In this document: positions 24,340 through 32,687 of the stretch, one piece after another
Layout of the letters: each line of letters begins with the position of its first letter
Numbering within the stretch: the first letter of the stretch is position 1
NCBI GenBank assembly: GCA_017470815.1
Contig: JAFUXT010000021.1
Coordinates: forward strand, 1 to 43,773
Source of the DNA: a bacterium
GTDB lineage: Bacteria > Cyanobacteriota > Vampirovibrionia > Gastranaerophilales > Gastranaerophilaceae
Reading direction: 5' to 3'
DNA length: 43,773 nucleotides
Position numbers and translations under genes: made by a program
The notes under the pieces: model-generated
Seen by the model: only the letters and a program-made list of their open reading frames with translations
Databases searched by the model: none
Told to the model about the DNA's origin: nothing

Positions 24340-26253
24340 TTACTCTTTTTCTTTCAAAATTTGAGAGTACTTATCGAGCACAAACAAGATTTTCCCCGCT
24401 TCATCCCAAACTTCCTGCGGATGAGCACCTTGTGCAATTTTCATATCCGCTCTGCCCTGAACTGCGAGTTTTAAAACTTCCGGCATATTTATTGCAGTAG
24501 GGTGTTCTGATGATAAATTTTTATAATAACTGTCCTCATAATCATTATTCAGACGCAATTTCCAATTATTCGGATTTTCGTCATGTCCGCCTTCGTTATA
24601 AGTTTTGTCTATTCCGAAAAAGTCCGCAAACGAAACCTGAACTTTATCACCTAACATAAAAAGTTCGGCAAATTTTGCTTTGACTCTTTCGCTGTCATCA
24701 TTTGCGATTTTTTTGCAGTATTCACTGCTATCGTGCGAGGCATTCAAAATCCCAGCAAGATACATCGGATTCCACGCTTCGTTTGCTCTTACCCAATCTT
24801 TTTTAATCATTTTTTGGGCAGGATCACTGTCATGAGAACCGACTAATGCCCAATTTTTTGTATCTTTATAGTATTCCCCTCTTTTATATTCCAAAGGGGT
24901 AATCCCAGGTAAGCCGTTTTCCTGATAATAAATTCTTGAAAATGTTGGAGTTTCAGTCACCAAATCTTCCCAAACAGGAGTATATTTATCAATGCCATGC
25001 TCTTCCAAAGTCGGCAGAATAATTTTACTCAACACTTTTTGATAATTCTTATCTGGGTCAATATCAGGCATATCATTGATGTTACCTTGCCTGTGACCGT
25101 CTTTTGAATAAATAAACGGGTCCACAAGCCCTAAAACATGGTCAATTCTGACATTATCAAAATTATCAAGTGCATCATCAAGTTTTGACTTTAAATATTC
25201 TCCTGCACAGCCTAATGTTCCGTCATCATTAAATAATTTTTTAGGGTCAAGCACAGGAACATTCCACTTTTGTATTCCGCCATTTGGACCGCCATAAGGA
25301 CAACCGATTGCATAATCTTTTAAAAATAAATCCTGATGCGCCCACTCATCCGCAGGAGAAAATCCCACAAGCATATCACTTATATATTTAAATCCGTATT
25401 CTTTTCTTAAATCAGTATTCTCTTTTATTTGTTTATCAAGAAGATATTGACCAAAACAGTATTCTTCATATTTTGTACCCGTTTTTAACCTTAGTTGTTC
25501 TTTTCTGAAATGTGATTCATAATCGTCTTCATTTTCAAGATTTTTTGGTAAATTTCTGTCAATTTCTTTCCATTTTGTATAATCGTCAGTTCCGTACAAA
25601 TCTTTTAAAATAAAAAAGATTGCATAAGTTTCTGTTTCGGGCTTATCTTCCATAAATTGAGCAAATTCTTTTGACATTTGGATTGCACGCACATCTTTTT
25701 GCTCTAATTTCCTTGCAAAATTTGAATATGCTTTTTTTATAAGACTATCATAGTTTGCAAATGCCTCAGGAAAGTCCGAATATGCATAATTATTATCAGA
25801 TTTTTTGACAGGAGATACAATGCCGGTAACATCAGTTGATTGCAACAAATGCCCGTATTTATTTTCGGTAAGTTTATTAAAATCTATAAACAAATAATTT
25901 TTGCTACCCACAGAAGATTTATAAGGCGAATATTCTCTGACTGAATTAAGTTCCCCGATTGGCCCTAATTGATTACACGTAAAACCATGCAAAATTTCAA
26001 ACGGCATAAGTTGAGCCGCAACTTTACCGTAAGGAGAACCAACACCGATATCATTATTTATTTTCTTATTTTGTTCTAATCTGCTTTCAGGGTACGAAGT
26101 TCCGTGTAAAATCATTGCGACTTCTTTTGTCCCAAGATAACCAAGAGCAGGTTTAATTCCGTTATTTTTATAATCCTGTTCTTCATCTTTTGTTAATTTC
26201 CGCTGAAAAGAAACTTTTTGCGGAGCATAAGTAGTAATTTTGTTTATATACAT
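24340..26253 (-). CDS. malQ: 4-alpha-glucanotransferase (amylomaltase, GH77)
   Basis: 637 residues. The GH77 catalytic set is visible: RIDH with nucleophile Asp371, acid/base Glu429 in WEDLVTETP, and SHDSDP with Asp475. It moves alpha-1,4-glucan segments between chains in glycogen or maltodextrin use. The first 20 residues (including QKVSFQRKL) are an extension not needed for the barrel. The classic N-terminal HxTSLPGxxG site appears in altered form as LHGTSYPESR (49-58), and the region near 95-100 as NQLGPIGEL. A weak GGGAT precedes the ATG. It stands alone, 72 bp from nadE and behind the terminator of the next gene. Confidence 0.9.
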   Translation of the reverse strand: MYINKITTYAPQKVSFQRKLTKDEEQDYKNNGIKPALGYLGTKEVAMILHGTSYPESRLEQNKKINNDIGVGSPYGKVAAQLMPFEILHGFTCNQLGPIGELNSVREYSPYKSSVGSKNYLFIDFNKLTENKYGHLLQSTDVTGIVSPVKKSDNNYAYSDFPEAFANYDSLIKKAYSNFARKLEQKDVRAIQMSKEFAQFMEDKPETETYAIFFILKDLYGTDDYTKWKEIDRNLPKNLENEDDYESHFRKEQLRLKTGTKYEEYCFGQYLLDKQIKENTDLRKEYGFKYISDMLVGFSPADEWAHQDLFLKDYAIGCPYGGPNGGIQKWNVPVLDPKKLFNDDGTLGCAGEYLKSKLDDALDNFDNVRIDHVLGLVDPFIYSKDGHRQGNINDMPDIDPDKNYQKVLSKIILPTLEEHGIDKYTPVWEDLVTETPTFSRIYYQENGLPGITPLEYKRGEYYKDTKNWALVGSHDSDPAQKMIKKDWVRANEAWNPMYLAGILNASHDSSEYCKKIANDDSERVKAKFAELFMLGDKVQVSFADFFGIDKTYNEGGHDENPNNWKLRLNNDYEDSYYKNLSSEHPTAINMPEVLKLAVQGRADMKIAQGAHPQEVWDEAGKILFVLDKYSQILKEKE

Positions 26254-26333
26254 ACAATCCCGAATAATTATTCTATAGATATATCAAAACACATAAAAAA
26301 CTTTTTTGCTAATATGAGTAAAAAATATTTACA

Positions 26334-26365
26334 AAAAAAGACCCCTTATGACAGGGGTCTTTTTT
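26334..26365 (-). terminator. Strong intrinsic terminator, bidirectional
   Basis: 13-bp perfect stem AAAAAAGACCCCT / AGGGGTCTTTTTT with a 6-nt TATGAC loop and T-runs on both strands. It lies 24 bp beyond the stop of the lipoprotein-like gene and upstream of malQ. Confidence 0.9.
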
Positions 26366-26389
26366 CCGTTTGTGTTTATTTTATTTGCC

Positions 26390-27673
26390 TTAGTTATTTG
26401 CTACGCCATAGTGTTGTTCAGCGAATTCATCATCTTTTGCTCTTACATACATAAGTTGAAGTTCTTCATCATTTACTGTAACAACTTTAACACCTACCAT
26501 ATGATCTTCAGTAGAGTAATCAGGGTTATTTGACCATTTGATATCAGGATCTGAAGCGATAAGGTCGGTTAACAAGATGTTGCTTCCAACAGATGATTTA
26601 TCCAAATATCCTTTGCTAAATTCACCATCTTCTCTGTATAAGCCTGTTTTAGCATCATAAGAATAAACATTAACTTTGTCACCAGCAGTCTGGAAGAAGT
26701 ATCTCTGAACTAAATTATTATCGTAGATAGAAGTATTTTGATCCCAAGGATTTACATAAGTTTCAAAGAAGATACCCTTTGGAGAATTTAATGTTTTTCC
26801 GCTGTAAGTCTGGATTTTGAAGTTTGATGTAGGTATTCTGTAAACATCTTTACCCCAGCCTCTGTGGTTACCTGTCCAATCTAAGTCTTCTCTGTCATAA
26901 ACAAGAATATTTTTAGAAGATTCCAATTGATTCATATTAGCAACAAATCTGTCACCATATTCCCATTCACGAATTGCTTGGTAATTTACAATATTATTTC
27001 TGCCCGGAGTGCCACCGTCAATATCAAATTTTTCAGTCCATTTGTGTAAAGTATCCAAAGGAATCGGTTTTTGCCATCTGTCAATCCATTTTGTGATTGT
27101 ATCATGAGTTACATGGTAACTTCCGGTATCAACATATACATAAACCGGAATTTCTTTCGGAACTTCTATATAAGTTGTATCGTGGTGATGTACAGTATCT
27201 GTATGATGAACGGTATCACCCGGCAAATAAACGGTATCGCCCGGTTGAGGAACATAGATGTATTGAGTATCGCCCGGTAGAGTTATATATTTATAAACAG
27301 TATCTTTACCGTTTCTGCAAGTATCACAACAACAACCTCTTGCGTGAATATTTACAGTCGCATTAGCATTAGCATCTGCATCTGCATTCGCAATTGCAGA
27401 CGCAGTATCACTTGCCATTGCTGTGACATTATAAGTATCTTTATCGCAACTTGTTAGTGACGGAACTGTTGTTAATAATAACAATGAACCAACACCTGCC
27501 ATTGTAGCGTTACGCATTACATTGCCTTTACCTTTTTTATTACCCGTAAAGTATAAAGATGCAGTTAAACCTTCATCTTGAACAGGTTTTTGTTCAGGCT
27601 GAGGATTTTCCACTGCCTTATGAGCCATTAAAGACTGACCGTAATTAAAATTTCTGATTGCACTAATTTGCAT
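26390..27673 (-). CDS. Lipoprotein-like protein with His/Asp/Thr periodic segment, function unknown
   Basis: 427 residues. A 50-residue polar start containing LYFTGN (40-45) precedes a hydrophobic stretch (58-72) and a lipobox-like LTSC (Cys76). Then come an alternating Ala/Asn/Asp run (about 94-106), a CCCDTC cluster (114-119), a periodic segment of GDTVY/TDTVHHHDTT type with several VP steps (124-192), and a folded-looking C-terminal domain of about 220 residues with many aromatics (WEYGDRF, DLDWTGNHRGWG). The export signal is unusual because the hydrophobic part begins so late. AGGAGG lies upstream of the ATG. I recognise no family; surface anchoring is likely, the ligand unknown. Confidence 0.8.
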   Translation of the reverse strand: MQISAIRNFNYGQSLMAHKAVENPQPEQKPVQDEGLTASLYFTGNKKGKGNVMRNATMAGVGSLLLLTTVPSLTSCDKDTYNVTAMASDTASAIANADADANANATVNIHARGCCCDTCRNGKDTVYKYITLPGDTQYIYVPQPGDTVYLPGDTVHHTDTVHHHDTTYIEVPKEIPVYVYVDTGSYHVTHDTITKWIDRWQKPIPLDTLHKWTEKFDIDGGTPGRNNIVNYQAIREWEYGDRFVANMNQLESSKNILVYDREDLDWTGNHRGWGKDVYRIPTSNFKIQTYSGKTLNSPKGIFFETYVNPWDQNTSIYDNNLVQRYFFQTAGDKVNVYSYDAKTGLYREDGEFSKGYLDKSSVGSNILLTDLIASDPDIKWSNNPDYSTEDHMVGVKVVTVNDEELQLMYVRAKDDEFAEQHYGVANN

Positions 27674-27831
27674 GTTTTTGCCTCCTATTATTTGCTTTTT
27701 TCTTTTTTTAAGTCAGAACATTTTTTTAATTGCTACCATGAAAAAGAAAAAAAATCTGCAACATGCTAAAATTCAATATATAATTGAATTAGAGGCAAAA
27801 AATTCGTATTTACATTTCTTTACAATACTTT

Positions 27832-28848
27832 TTATTGTGCTAATTTTTCACGAACAAGTGTTTCAACCTGAGCCAGAATATCAGGATTTTGCTCAAGATA
27901 TTCTTTTGCCTTTTCTCTGCCTTGCCCGAGTTTTTCCTCATTAAAACTAAACCATGCTCCGGCTTTGTTTACAATATCAAGATTTACGGCAACATCGAGA
28001 ATATTACCGATTTTTGAAATACCTTTACCAAAAATAATATCAAATTCAGCAGACCTGAATGGCGGGGCAACTTTATTTTTCAATACTCTTACACGAACAT
28101 GAATACCTACTTCACCGTCATCACCTTTTAAAGTTTCTGTTTTTCTGATTTCCATGCGGACAGATGAATAATATTTCAAAGCATTTCCGCCTGTTGTTGT
28201 TTCAGGATTTCCATACATAACACCGATTTTCATTCTTAATTGGTTAATAAAAATGACTGTCGTATTGGTTTTGCCGATAATACCCGTTAACTTTCTCAAT
28301 GCTTTTGACATTAAGCGAGCCTGCAAGCCCATCTGCTGGTCTTCCATTGAACCTTCAATTTCAGCTTTCGGAACAAGTGCGGCAACAGAATCGACAACAA
28401 CGATATCAACTGCGCCTGAACGAACAAGTTCTTCAGTAATATCAAGTGCCTGTTCACCTGTATCAGGTTGAGAAATAAGTAAATTATCAACATCCACACC
28501 CAAATTTCTTGCATATTCGGGGTCAAGAGCATGTTCGGCATCTACATAAGCGGCAATTCCGCCTTTTTTCTGACATTCTGCAACAATATGTTGCGCAAGG
28601 GTTGTTTTACCCGAAGATTCAGGACCATAAACCTCAATAATACGACCTCTTGGGATACCGCCAATACCCAAAGCAACATCTAAAGATAACGCACCTGTCG
28701 GGATAGAATCAACGCTTACGGTAGGTTTATCGCCAAGTTTCATAATAGAACCCTTGCCAAAATCTTTTTCAATTTTGTCTATCGCAAGTTTGAGTGCTTT
28801 ATTTCTTTCTTCGCTAATATTTACTTCCGGTGCATCTTTTGTCGCCAT
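27832..28848 (-). CDS. recA: RecA recombinase
   Basis: 338 residues, co-linear with standard RecA. Walker A is GPESSGKTT near residue 68, then [10 protein letters not shown], the Walker B region [11 protein letters not shown], the L1 loop [12 protein letters not shown], and L2 [21 protein letters not shown]. The C-terminal acidic tail is short. It polymerises on single-stranded DNA for strand exchange and SOS co-protease activity. Near the C-terminus [13 protein letters not shown] replaces the usual GISREGDLLDLG, a mild divergence. AGAGGAT serves the ATG. No clear LexA-type box is visible upstream, where a repeat element (28868-28985) instead fills most of the gap. Confidence 0.97.
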   Translation of the reverse strand: MATKDAPEVNISEERNKALKLAIDKIEKDFGKGSIMKLGDKPTVSVDSIPTGALSLDVALGIGGIPRGRIIEVYGPESSGKTTLAQHIVAECQKKGGIAAYVDAEHALDPEYARNLGVDVDNLLISQPDTGEQALDITEELVRSGAVDIVVVDSVAALVPKAEIEGSMEDQQMGLQARLMSKALRKLTGIIGKTNTTVIFINQLRMKIGVMYGNPETTTGGNALKYYSSVRMEIRKTETLKGDDGEVGIHVRVRVLKNKVAPPFRSAEFDIIFGKGISKIGNILDVAVNLDIVNKAGAWFSFNEEKLGQGREKAKEYLEQNPDILAQVETLVREKLAQ

Positions 28849-28867
28849 TTTAATATCCTCTCTTAAT

Positions 28868-28985
28868 AAGTGAAAAGTGAGTCATGAATCGTGAATTGAC
28901 TGTATAAGATAAAATATTTTCAAAAACGGTAAAATAATAGCCAAAAGCGACTATTCACCATTCACAATTCACTATTCACTTTTTA
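28868..28985. repeat. Inverted-repeat element with 'ATTCAC' heptamers (copy 1)
   Basis: 118 bp with imperfect terminal inverted repeats of about 33 bp (28868-28900 and 28948-28985). The right arm is four heptamer-like units of NATTCAC; the left arm is the complementary GTGAATN series, more diverged. It fills most of the recA upstream gap and ends 3 bp from the stop of the MerR-like gene. A related element lies at 30870-30965. Confidence 0.8.
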
Positions 28986-28987
28986 TC

Positions 28988-29500
28988 CTATTCCCAAATA
29001 TAGATTTCTTTTTTTCTGTATAAGCCAAAACCTACGGATTTGTAACTGTTTACTTCATTTTTTAGTTGATAAATTTCTTTATTCAAATCAACAATTTTTT
29101 GTTTCAAAGTTTCATTATCAGTTTTGCATCTGATAAGTTCAACAACTACATCATCCATACCTTCAAGTTTTTCATCAATTACTTTTGAAATTCTTTCGCT
29201 CAATTTTGTTTCCAAATCCTGTAAAGAATTCAAAATACTTCTGATAGCAGGATTTGCAGGAGCAGCAACAGCAACTCCAGTTGATTTTGATGCAGCATCT
29301 GCTGTTCCATTTATTTGAGCCTGAACCTTACGCAAGTTTTTTACCTCATCATAAGAAAAATAAGTATAACCTTTTTCATTTTTCTTTGGTCTTATTGATG
29401 CTTTTTTGCAAAGTTCAACAATCTCCTTGTTGTCTGTTTTTAAAATTGTTCTGACTTCCTGCGGAGTCAAAGTTCTCTCATTTGTTTTTTCTTTCAACAT
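28988..29500 (-). CDS. MerR-like HTH protein with coiled coil
   Basis: 170 residues. The N-terminal 60 look like a MerR-type winged helix: LTPQEVRTILKTDNKEIVELC, a KKNEKGYTYFSYDEVKNL wing, then KVQ. An Ala/Pro-rich linker (75-92) and a long coiled coil (95-155) follow, with a short C-terminus GFGLYRKKEIYIWE. No metal-binding Cys pattern is present. It could be a DNA-binding or septum/chromosome-associated protein; the effector is unknown. The start at 29500 is preferred to longer frames because GGGATAGG lies just upstream. It is divergent from the FprA gene, separated by 163 bp that hold a small palindrome. Confidence 0.75.
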   Translation of the reverse strand: MLKEKTNERTLTPQEVRTILKTDNKEIVELCKKASIRPKKNEKGYTYFSYDEVKNLRKVQAQINGTADAASKSTGVAVAAPANPAIRSILNSLQDLETKLSERISKVIDEKLEGMDDVVVELIRCKTDNETLKQKIVDLNKEIYQLKNEVNSYKSVGFGLYRKKEIYIWE

Positions 29501-29573
29501 TTTACCTATCCCTATAAAACAACACTCTATCAATAATAATACTATTACATTTTCATGTACGTGGCAAATTATT

Positions 29574-29589
29574 TTCATGCAATCATGAA
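29574..29589. promoter_or_regulatory. Small palindrome in the MerR-like/FprA divergent region
   Basis: TTCATG-CAAT-CATGAA, perfect 6-bp arms. A second TTTTCATG lies just upstream at about 29570. A possible operator; weak evidence alone. Confidence 0.35.
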
Positions 29590-29611
29590 GAAATGTAACG
29601 AAAAAATATAG

Positions 29612-29639
29612 TTTAGATTGTCTTATTTTATGTTATTAT
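29612..29639 (+). promoter_or_regulatory. Possible promoter of the FprA flavoprotein gene
   Basis: TTTAGA (29612-29617), 16-bp spacer, TATTAT (29634-29639), 24 nt before the ATG. The -35 is only a fair match. Confidence 0.4.
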
Positions 29640-29663
29640 AGATTGGATACTAAGGAGAGAATA

Positions 29664-30872
29664 ATGTATAATACAAAGCAAATTACAAACGATTTACACT
29701 GGGTTGGAGCAAATGACAGAAGAATATCACTTTTTGAAGGTGTATATGATGTACCGCTTGGCGTTTCTTATAATTCATACATAGTTTTGGATGATAAAAC
29801 CGTATTACTTGATACTGTTGATAAGGCTGTTTCACATCAGTTTTTTGAAAATGTAACACATGTTTTGAACGGCAGAAATTTAGACTATTTAATTATTAAC
29901 CACATGGAACCTGATCATTGCGCAGAAATTGGAAATCTTGTAAATAAATATCCGAATGTGAAAATTGTCTGCAACGCAAAAACTCAAACTATGCTTGGGC
30001 AATTTTTTGATTTTGAAATCCCAAATGAACAATTTGTGATTGTAAAAGAGGGTGACACTTTAGAAACAGGAAAACATAAATTTACTTTCGTTATGGCTCC
30101 TATGGTTCACTGGCCTGAAGTTATGGTAACCTACGACACTACAGACAAAATTTTATTCTCAGCAGATGCTTTCGGAAGTTTCGGTGCAATAGACGGAAAT
30201 ATTTTTGCGGATGAAGTGGATTTTGACCACAGATATATGGACGAAGCAAGACGCTATTATACAAATATTGTCGGCAAATACGGACCACAGGTTCAAATGC
30301 TTCTTAAAAAAGCACAAGGGCTTGATATTGAAATGATTTGCCCTTTGCACGGCTATGTTTGGAGAAAAGATTTGAATGTATTTATTGATAAATACCAAAA
30401 ATGGTCAACTTATGAACCTGAAATCAAATCTGTTTTGATACCATACACATCAGTTTACGGCAATACTCAAAATTGTGCTGAAATTCTTGCAGGTGAACTT
30501 GCAAAATTGGGAGTAAAGGATATCAAAATGTACGATGCATCAGTTACACACCCGTCTTATATTGTATCTGATGCGTTTAAATATTCGCATATCGTTTTTG
30601 CAACAACAACATACAACATGGGAATATTTGTTAATATGGAAAATCTGCTAAACGATTTGACTGCACACAATATTCAAAACCGTAAAATTGCAATAATCGA
30701 AAACGGTTCGTGGGCAATAACGGCAGGAAACCTCATAACAGAAATCGTTTCTAAATGGAAAAATACCGAAATTATCGGAAACAAAATTACAGTCAAATCT
30801 TCTGTTAAACAAACTCAAAGAGAAGAACTTGAAGCACTTGCAAAAGAAATTGTTAGAACAATTAGTAAATAG
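29664..30872 (+). CDS. FprA-type flavo-diiron protein (O2/NO reductase)
   Basis: 402 residues. The metallo-beta-lactamase-like half has the diiron ligands: H80-M-E82-P-D84-H85, a His in APMVHWPEVM, an Asp in SADAFGSFG, and a His in CPLHGYVWR. The C-terminal flavodoxin half has the FMN loop YTSVYGNTQNCAE near residue 256. Such proteins reduce O2 to water or NO to N2O in anaerobes, taking electrons from rubredoxin or a similar carrier. No rubredoxin or flavin reductase domain is attached or adjacent. AAGGAGAG lies 5 nt before the ATG. Ferritin follows on the same strand, suggesting a shared oxygen/iron stress role. Confidence 0.95.
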   Translation: MYNTKQITNDLHWVGANDRRISLFEGVYDVPLGVSYNSYIVLDDKTVLLDTVDKAVSHQFFENVTHVLNGRNLDYLIINHMEPDHCAEIGNLVNKYPNVKIVCNAKTQTMLGQFFDFEIPNEQFVIVKEGDTLETGKHKFTFVMAPMVHWPEVMVTYDTTDKILFSADAFGSFGAIDGNIFADEVDFDHRYMDEARRYYTNIVGKYGPQVQMLLKKAQGLDIEMICPLHGYVWRKDLNVFIDKYQKWSTYEPEIKSVLIPYTSVYGNTQNCAEILAGELAKLGVKDIKMYDASVTHPSYIVSDAFKYSHIVFATTTYNMGIFVNMENLLNDLTAHNIQNRKIAIIENGSWAITAGNLITEIVSKWKNTEIIGNKITVKSSVKQTQREELEALAKEIVRTISK

Positions 30873-30965
30873 TGAGTAGTGAGAAGTGAATAAACCGTTT
30901 CAGAATTAGGAACAACAAAATGTGCTTTAGCACCGAAACCGACTATTCACTATTCACAATTCACA
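30870..30965. repeat. Inverted-repeat element with 'ATTCAC' heptamers (copy 2)
   Basis: 96 bp between the FprA gene and ferritin. The left arm TAGTGAGTAGTGAGAAGTGAA includes the FprA stop codon; the right arm has three ATTCAC heptamers (about 30943-30964). A smaller GTGC-TTTA-GCAC hairpin lies inside. A single-arm remnant, TAGTGAATAGTTC, recurs just after ferritin near 31506-31518. Confidence 0.8.
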
Positions 30966-30984
30966 TAAGAAAAAGGAGGCAAAT

Positions 30985-31497
30985 ATGGCAATCGACAAAA
31001 AAATGGAATCTGCATTCAACGACCAAATTAACAAAGAGTATTACTCAGAATACTTGTATATGGCAATGAAAGCAAAATTTTCGGAAATGAATCTTGAAGG
31101 TTTTGTCAATTGGTTTGATATTCAGATGCAGGAAGAAAAAGCACACGCAGAAGGTATGTATAATTATGTACTTGAAAGAGGCGGGAGCATTGAACTTTTT
31201 GCAATAGACAAACCGGAAATCAAAGGAACAACTCCTGTTGAAATCTTTAGACAGGTTCTTGAACACGAAGAATATGTAACATCAAGAATCAACGCCCTTG
31301 CCGATGTCGCAGACGAAGTAAAAGACAGAGCCGCACTAATATTTTTAAACTGGTATATAAAAGAACAGGTAGAAGAAGAAGCAAGTGTAGGCGGAGTTCT
31401 TGCAAAACTTGAACTTATCGGCGATGACAAGCAGGGCATTTTGGCTTTGGACAAAGAACTTGCAACAAGAGTATTCAATCCGCCTGTTATCGGATAA
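30985..31497 (+). CDS. Ferritin
   Basis: 170 residues, a four-helix non-heme ferritin like bacterial FtnA. Ferroxidase ligands are visible: Glu18 (NKEYYSEYLY), Glu51 and His54 (QEEKAHAEG), Glu95 (LEHEEYV) and Glu128 region (KEQVEEE). It has no heme-binding Met of bacterioferritin at the expected site. It stores iron and consumes O2 or H2O2. AAGGAGG sits upstream of the ATG. It follows the FprA gene on the same strand across a repeat element and is closed by a strong terminator. Confidence 0.95.
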   Translation: MAIDKKMESAFNDQINKEYYSEYLYMAMKAKFSEMNLEGFVNWFDIQMQEEKAHAEGMYNYVLERGGSIELFAIDKPEIKGTTPVEIFRQVLEHEEYVTSRINALADVADEVKDRAALIFLNWYIKEQVEEEASVGGVLAKLELIGDDKQGILALDKELATRVFNPPVIG

Positions 31498-31539
31498 AAA
31501 TTAAATAGTGAATAGTTCTTTACGGAAATAATAATATAC

Positions 31540-31573
31540 AAAAAGCGGGAATTTTAATAAATTCCCGCTTTTT
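31540..31573. terminator. Bidirectional terminator between ferritin and HPF
   Basis: Perfect 15-bp stem AAAAAGCGGGAATTT / AAATTCCCGCTTTTT with a TAAT loop. It serves both convergent genes. Confidence 0.92.
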
Positions 31574-31592
31574 TCTTTTAATAATTTTAATC

Positions 31593-31952
31593 TTATACTT
31601 CTTCTGCTTCTTCTTCCGGTGCTTCAATGACATTACGGATAGATTCTTTACTTGAAGAAATATTTTTATCTTTAAATTTTGTAATTTGTCTTGCAAATTT
31701 ATCTGCTAACAAATCAATACTTGCATACATTGATTCAGCGGCTTCTTCGCTGTGAATAGTACCTGAATTTGTTTTGCAGGTAAGTTCTGCTATATGTTTA
31801 CCTTCTGCAGACGGATTCTTGATAACCGTCAATACAACATCAATACCCTGAATTTGGTCATAACGAGCAGCAACTTTGCCGATTTTTTCTTTTACATAAG
31901 CCTTAATAGCATCGGTAATTTCAATATTTTTACCGTTAACATGAATGTGCAT
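31593..31952 (-). CDS. hpf: Ribosome hibernation-promoting factor, short form
   Basis: 119 residues. The N-terminal ~100 match the HPF/YfiA fold: MHIHVNGKNIEITDAIKAYV, then KNPSAEGKHIAELTCK and DLLADKFARQITKFKDK. It binds the decoding centre of idle ribosomes. The C-terminal dimerisation domain of long HPF, usual in cyanobacteria and Firmicutes, is absent; only a short acidic tail (APEEEAEEV) follows. The start at 31952 has CGGAGG 5 nt upstream, so a 15-residue N-terminal extension is rejected. Confidence 0.92.
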   Translation of the reverse strand: MHIHVNGKNIEITDAIKAYVKEKIGKVAARYDQIQGIDVVLTVIKNPSAEGKHIAELTCKTNSGTIHSEEAAESMYASIDLLADKFARQITKFKDKNISSSKESIRNVIEAPEEEAEEV

Positions 31953-32083
31953 AATTACCTCCGATTTTTCACATGTCACTTTGTCATTATAACACATACA
32001 CCGTTATTTTTAAAGGGGGTAAATGATAAAATAACAAGACAATTATCCGCAAAATAGTCGAATATTACAAAGATTAATTTTGC

Positions 32084-32389
32084 TTATATAATTTCTTCTT
32101 TTTCTTCGTCAGGCAAAATTTGAGGCAACTCAACATTAGGTGTACCTATTGTTCTGACAAGTTCTAAAACGGATGCTTTCATCTGACATTTTTGAGGCGA
32201 ACCGCTAAAAAATTTCTGATAAAAACAACCTTCGCAGTTACAACCCCTTTTATAACATTCAACAGCAGTTTCAGTCCAGCGTCTCACCGCAACTGCTCTT
32301 CCCATATCTCTACTTCTTAACAATTTATATAATCTCCATTTATTAAGCGTACTTAACATGCATATATCCCAAAAAGGATATATTGACAT
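32084..32389 (-). CDS. Cys-rich conserved-looking small protein, function unknown
   Basis: 101 residues from ATG 32389. A basic segment RLYKLLRSRDMGRAVAVRRW is followed by a Cys cluster ECYKRGCNCEGCFYQ and a further Cys in SPQKCQMK, which together look like a metal site. The C-terminus is VELVRTIG-like and acidic at the end. No membrane helix. AGGGGAG lies very close before the ATG (about 2-3 nt). A TTG at 32425 is an alternative, but it lies only about 5 nt beyond the likely transcription start. I recall similar proteins in Melainabacteria but cannot name a function; a small nucleic-acid-binding role is a guess. Confidence 0.65.
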   Translation of the reverse strand: MSIYPFWDICMLSTLNKWRLYKLLRSRDMGRAVAVRRWTETAVECYKRGCNCEGCFYQKFFSGSPQKCQMKASVLELVRTIGTPNVELPQILPDEEKEEII

Positions 32390-32437
32390 ATCTCCCCTAA
32401 AGCCCGTCAAATCAATGACTTTCAACTCTATAACAAC

Positions 32438-32465
32438 ATTATAGAAAATAAGTTTATTTTTTCAA
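32438..32465 (-). promoter_or_regulatory. Strong sigma-70-type promoter for the Cys-rich protein
   Basis: TTGAAA (32460-32465), 16-bp spacer, perfect TATAAT (32438-32443), reading on the minus strand. Confidence 0.8.
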
Positions 32466-32547
32466 GAGTAAATCATGCGCTTATTAAGTTTTGTAACGTA
32501 CCCCTAAACCACTACGCATGCGGGCTTTAGCACAATTTCAACACCCC

Positions 32548-32610
32548 TGAAACCATGTCAATACATGCTTTTAGGCACTATCAGGTTACTTGAAACCATG
32601 TCAATACATG
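32548..32610. repeat. 20-bp repeat pair, each copy a hairpin
   Basis: TGAAACCATGTCAATACATG occurs exactly at 32548-32567 and 32591-32610. Each copy folds as ACCATGT-CAAT-ACATG(G/C)T; the second is a perfect 9-bp stem (AAACCATGT/ACATGGTTT), the first has one mismatch. Confidence 0.8.
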
Positions 32611-32687
32611 GTTTTGGCATGATTTCGCTATCGTTAAGTTTTGTAAAATATTCAATAATTTTCTAAAAAATTGGCATGCCAAAAGGC

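Noticed and set aside
28849..28867. LexA/SOS box before recA
   Set aside because: No convincing palindromic SOS site of the types I know could be read in the upstream gap.
32548..32610. CRISPR array
   Set aside because: Only two repeat copies, the spacer is unlike CRISPR spacing, and no cas gene is present.
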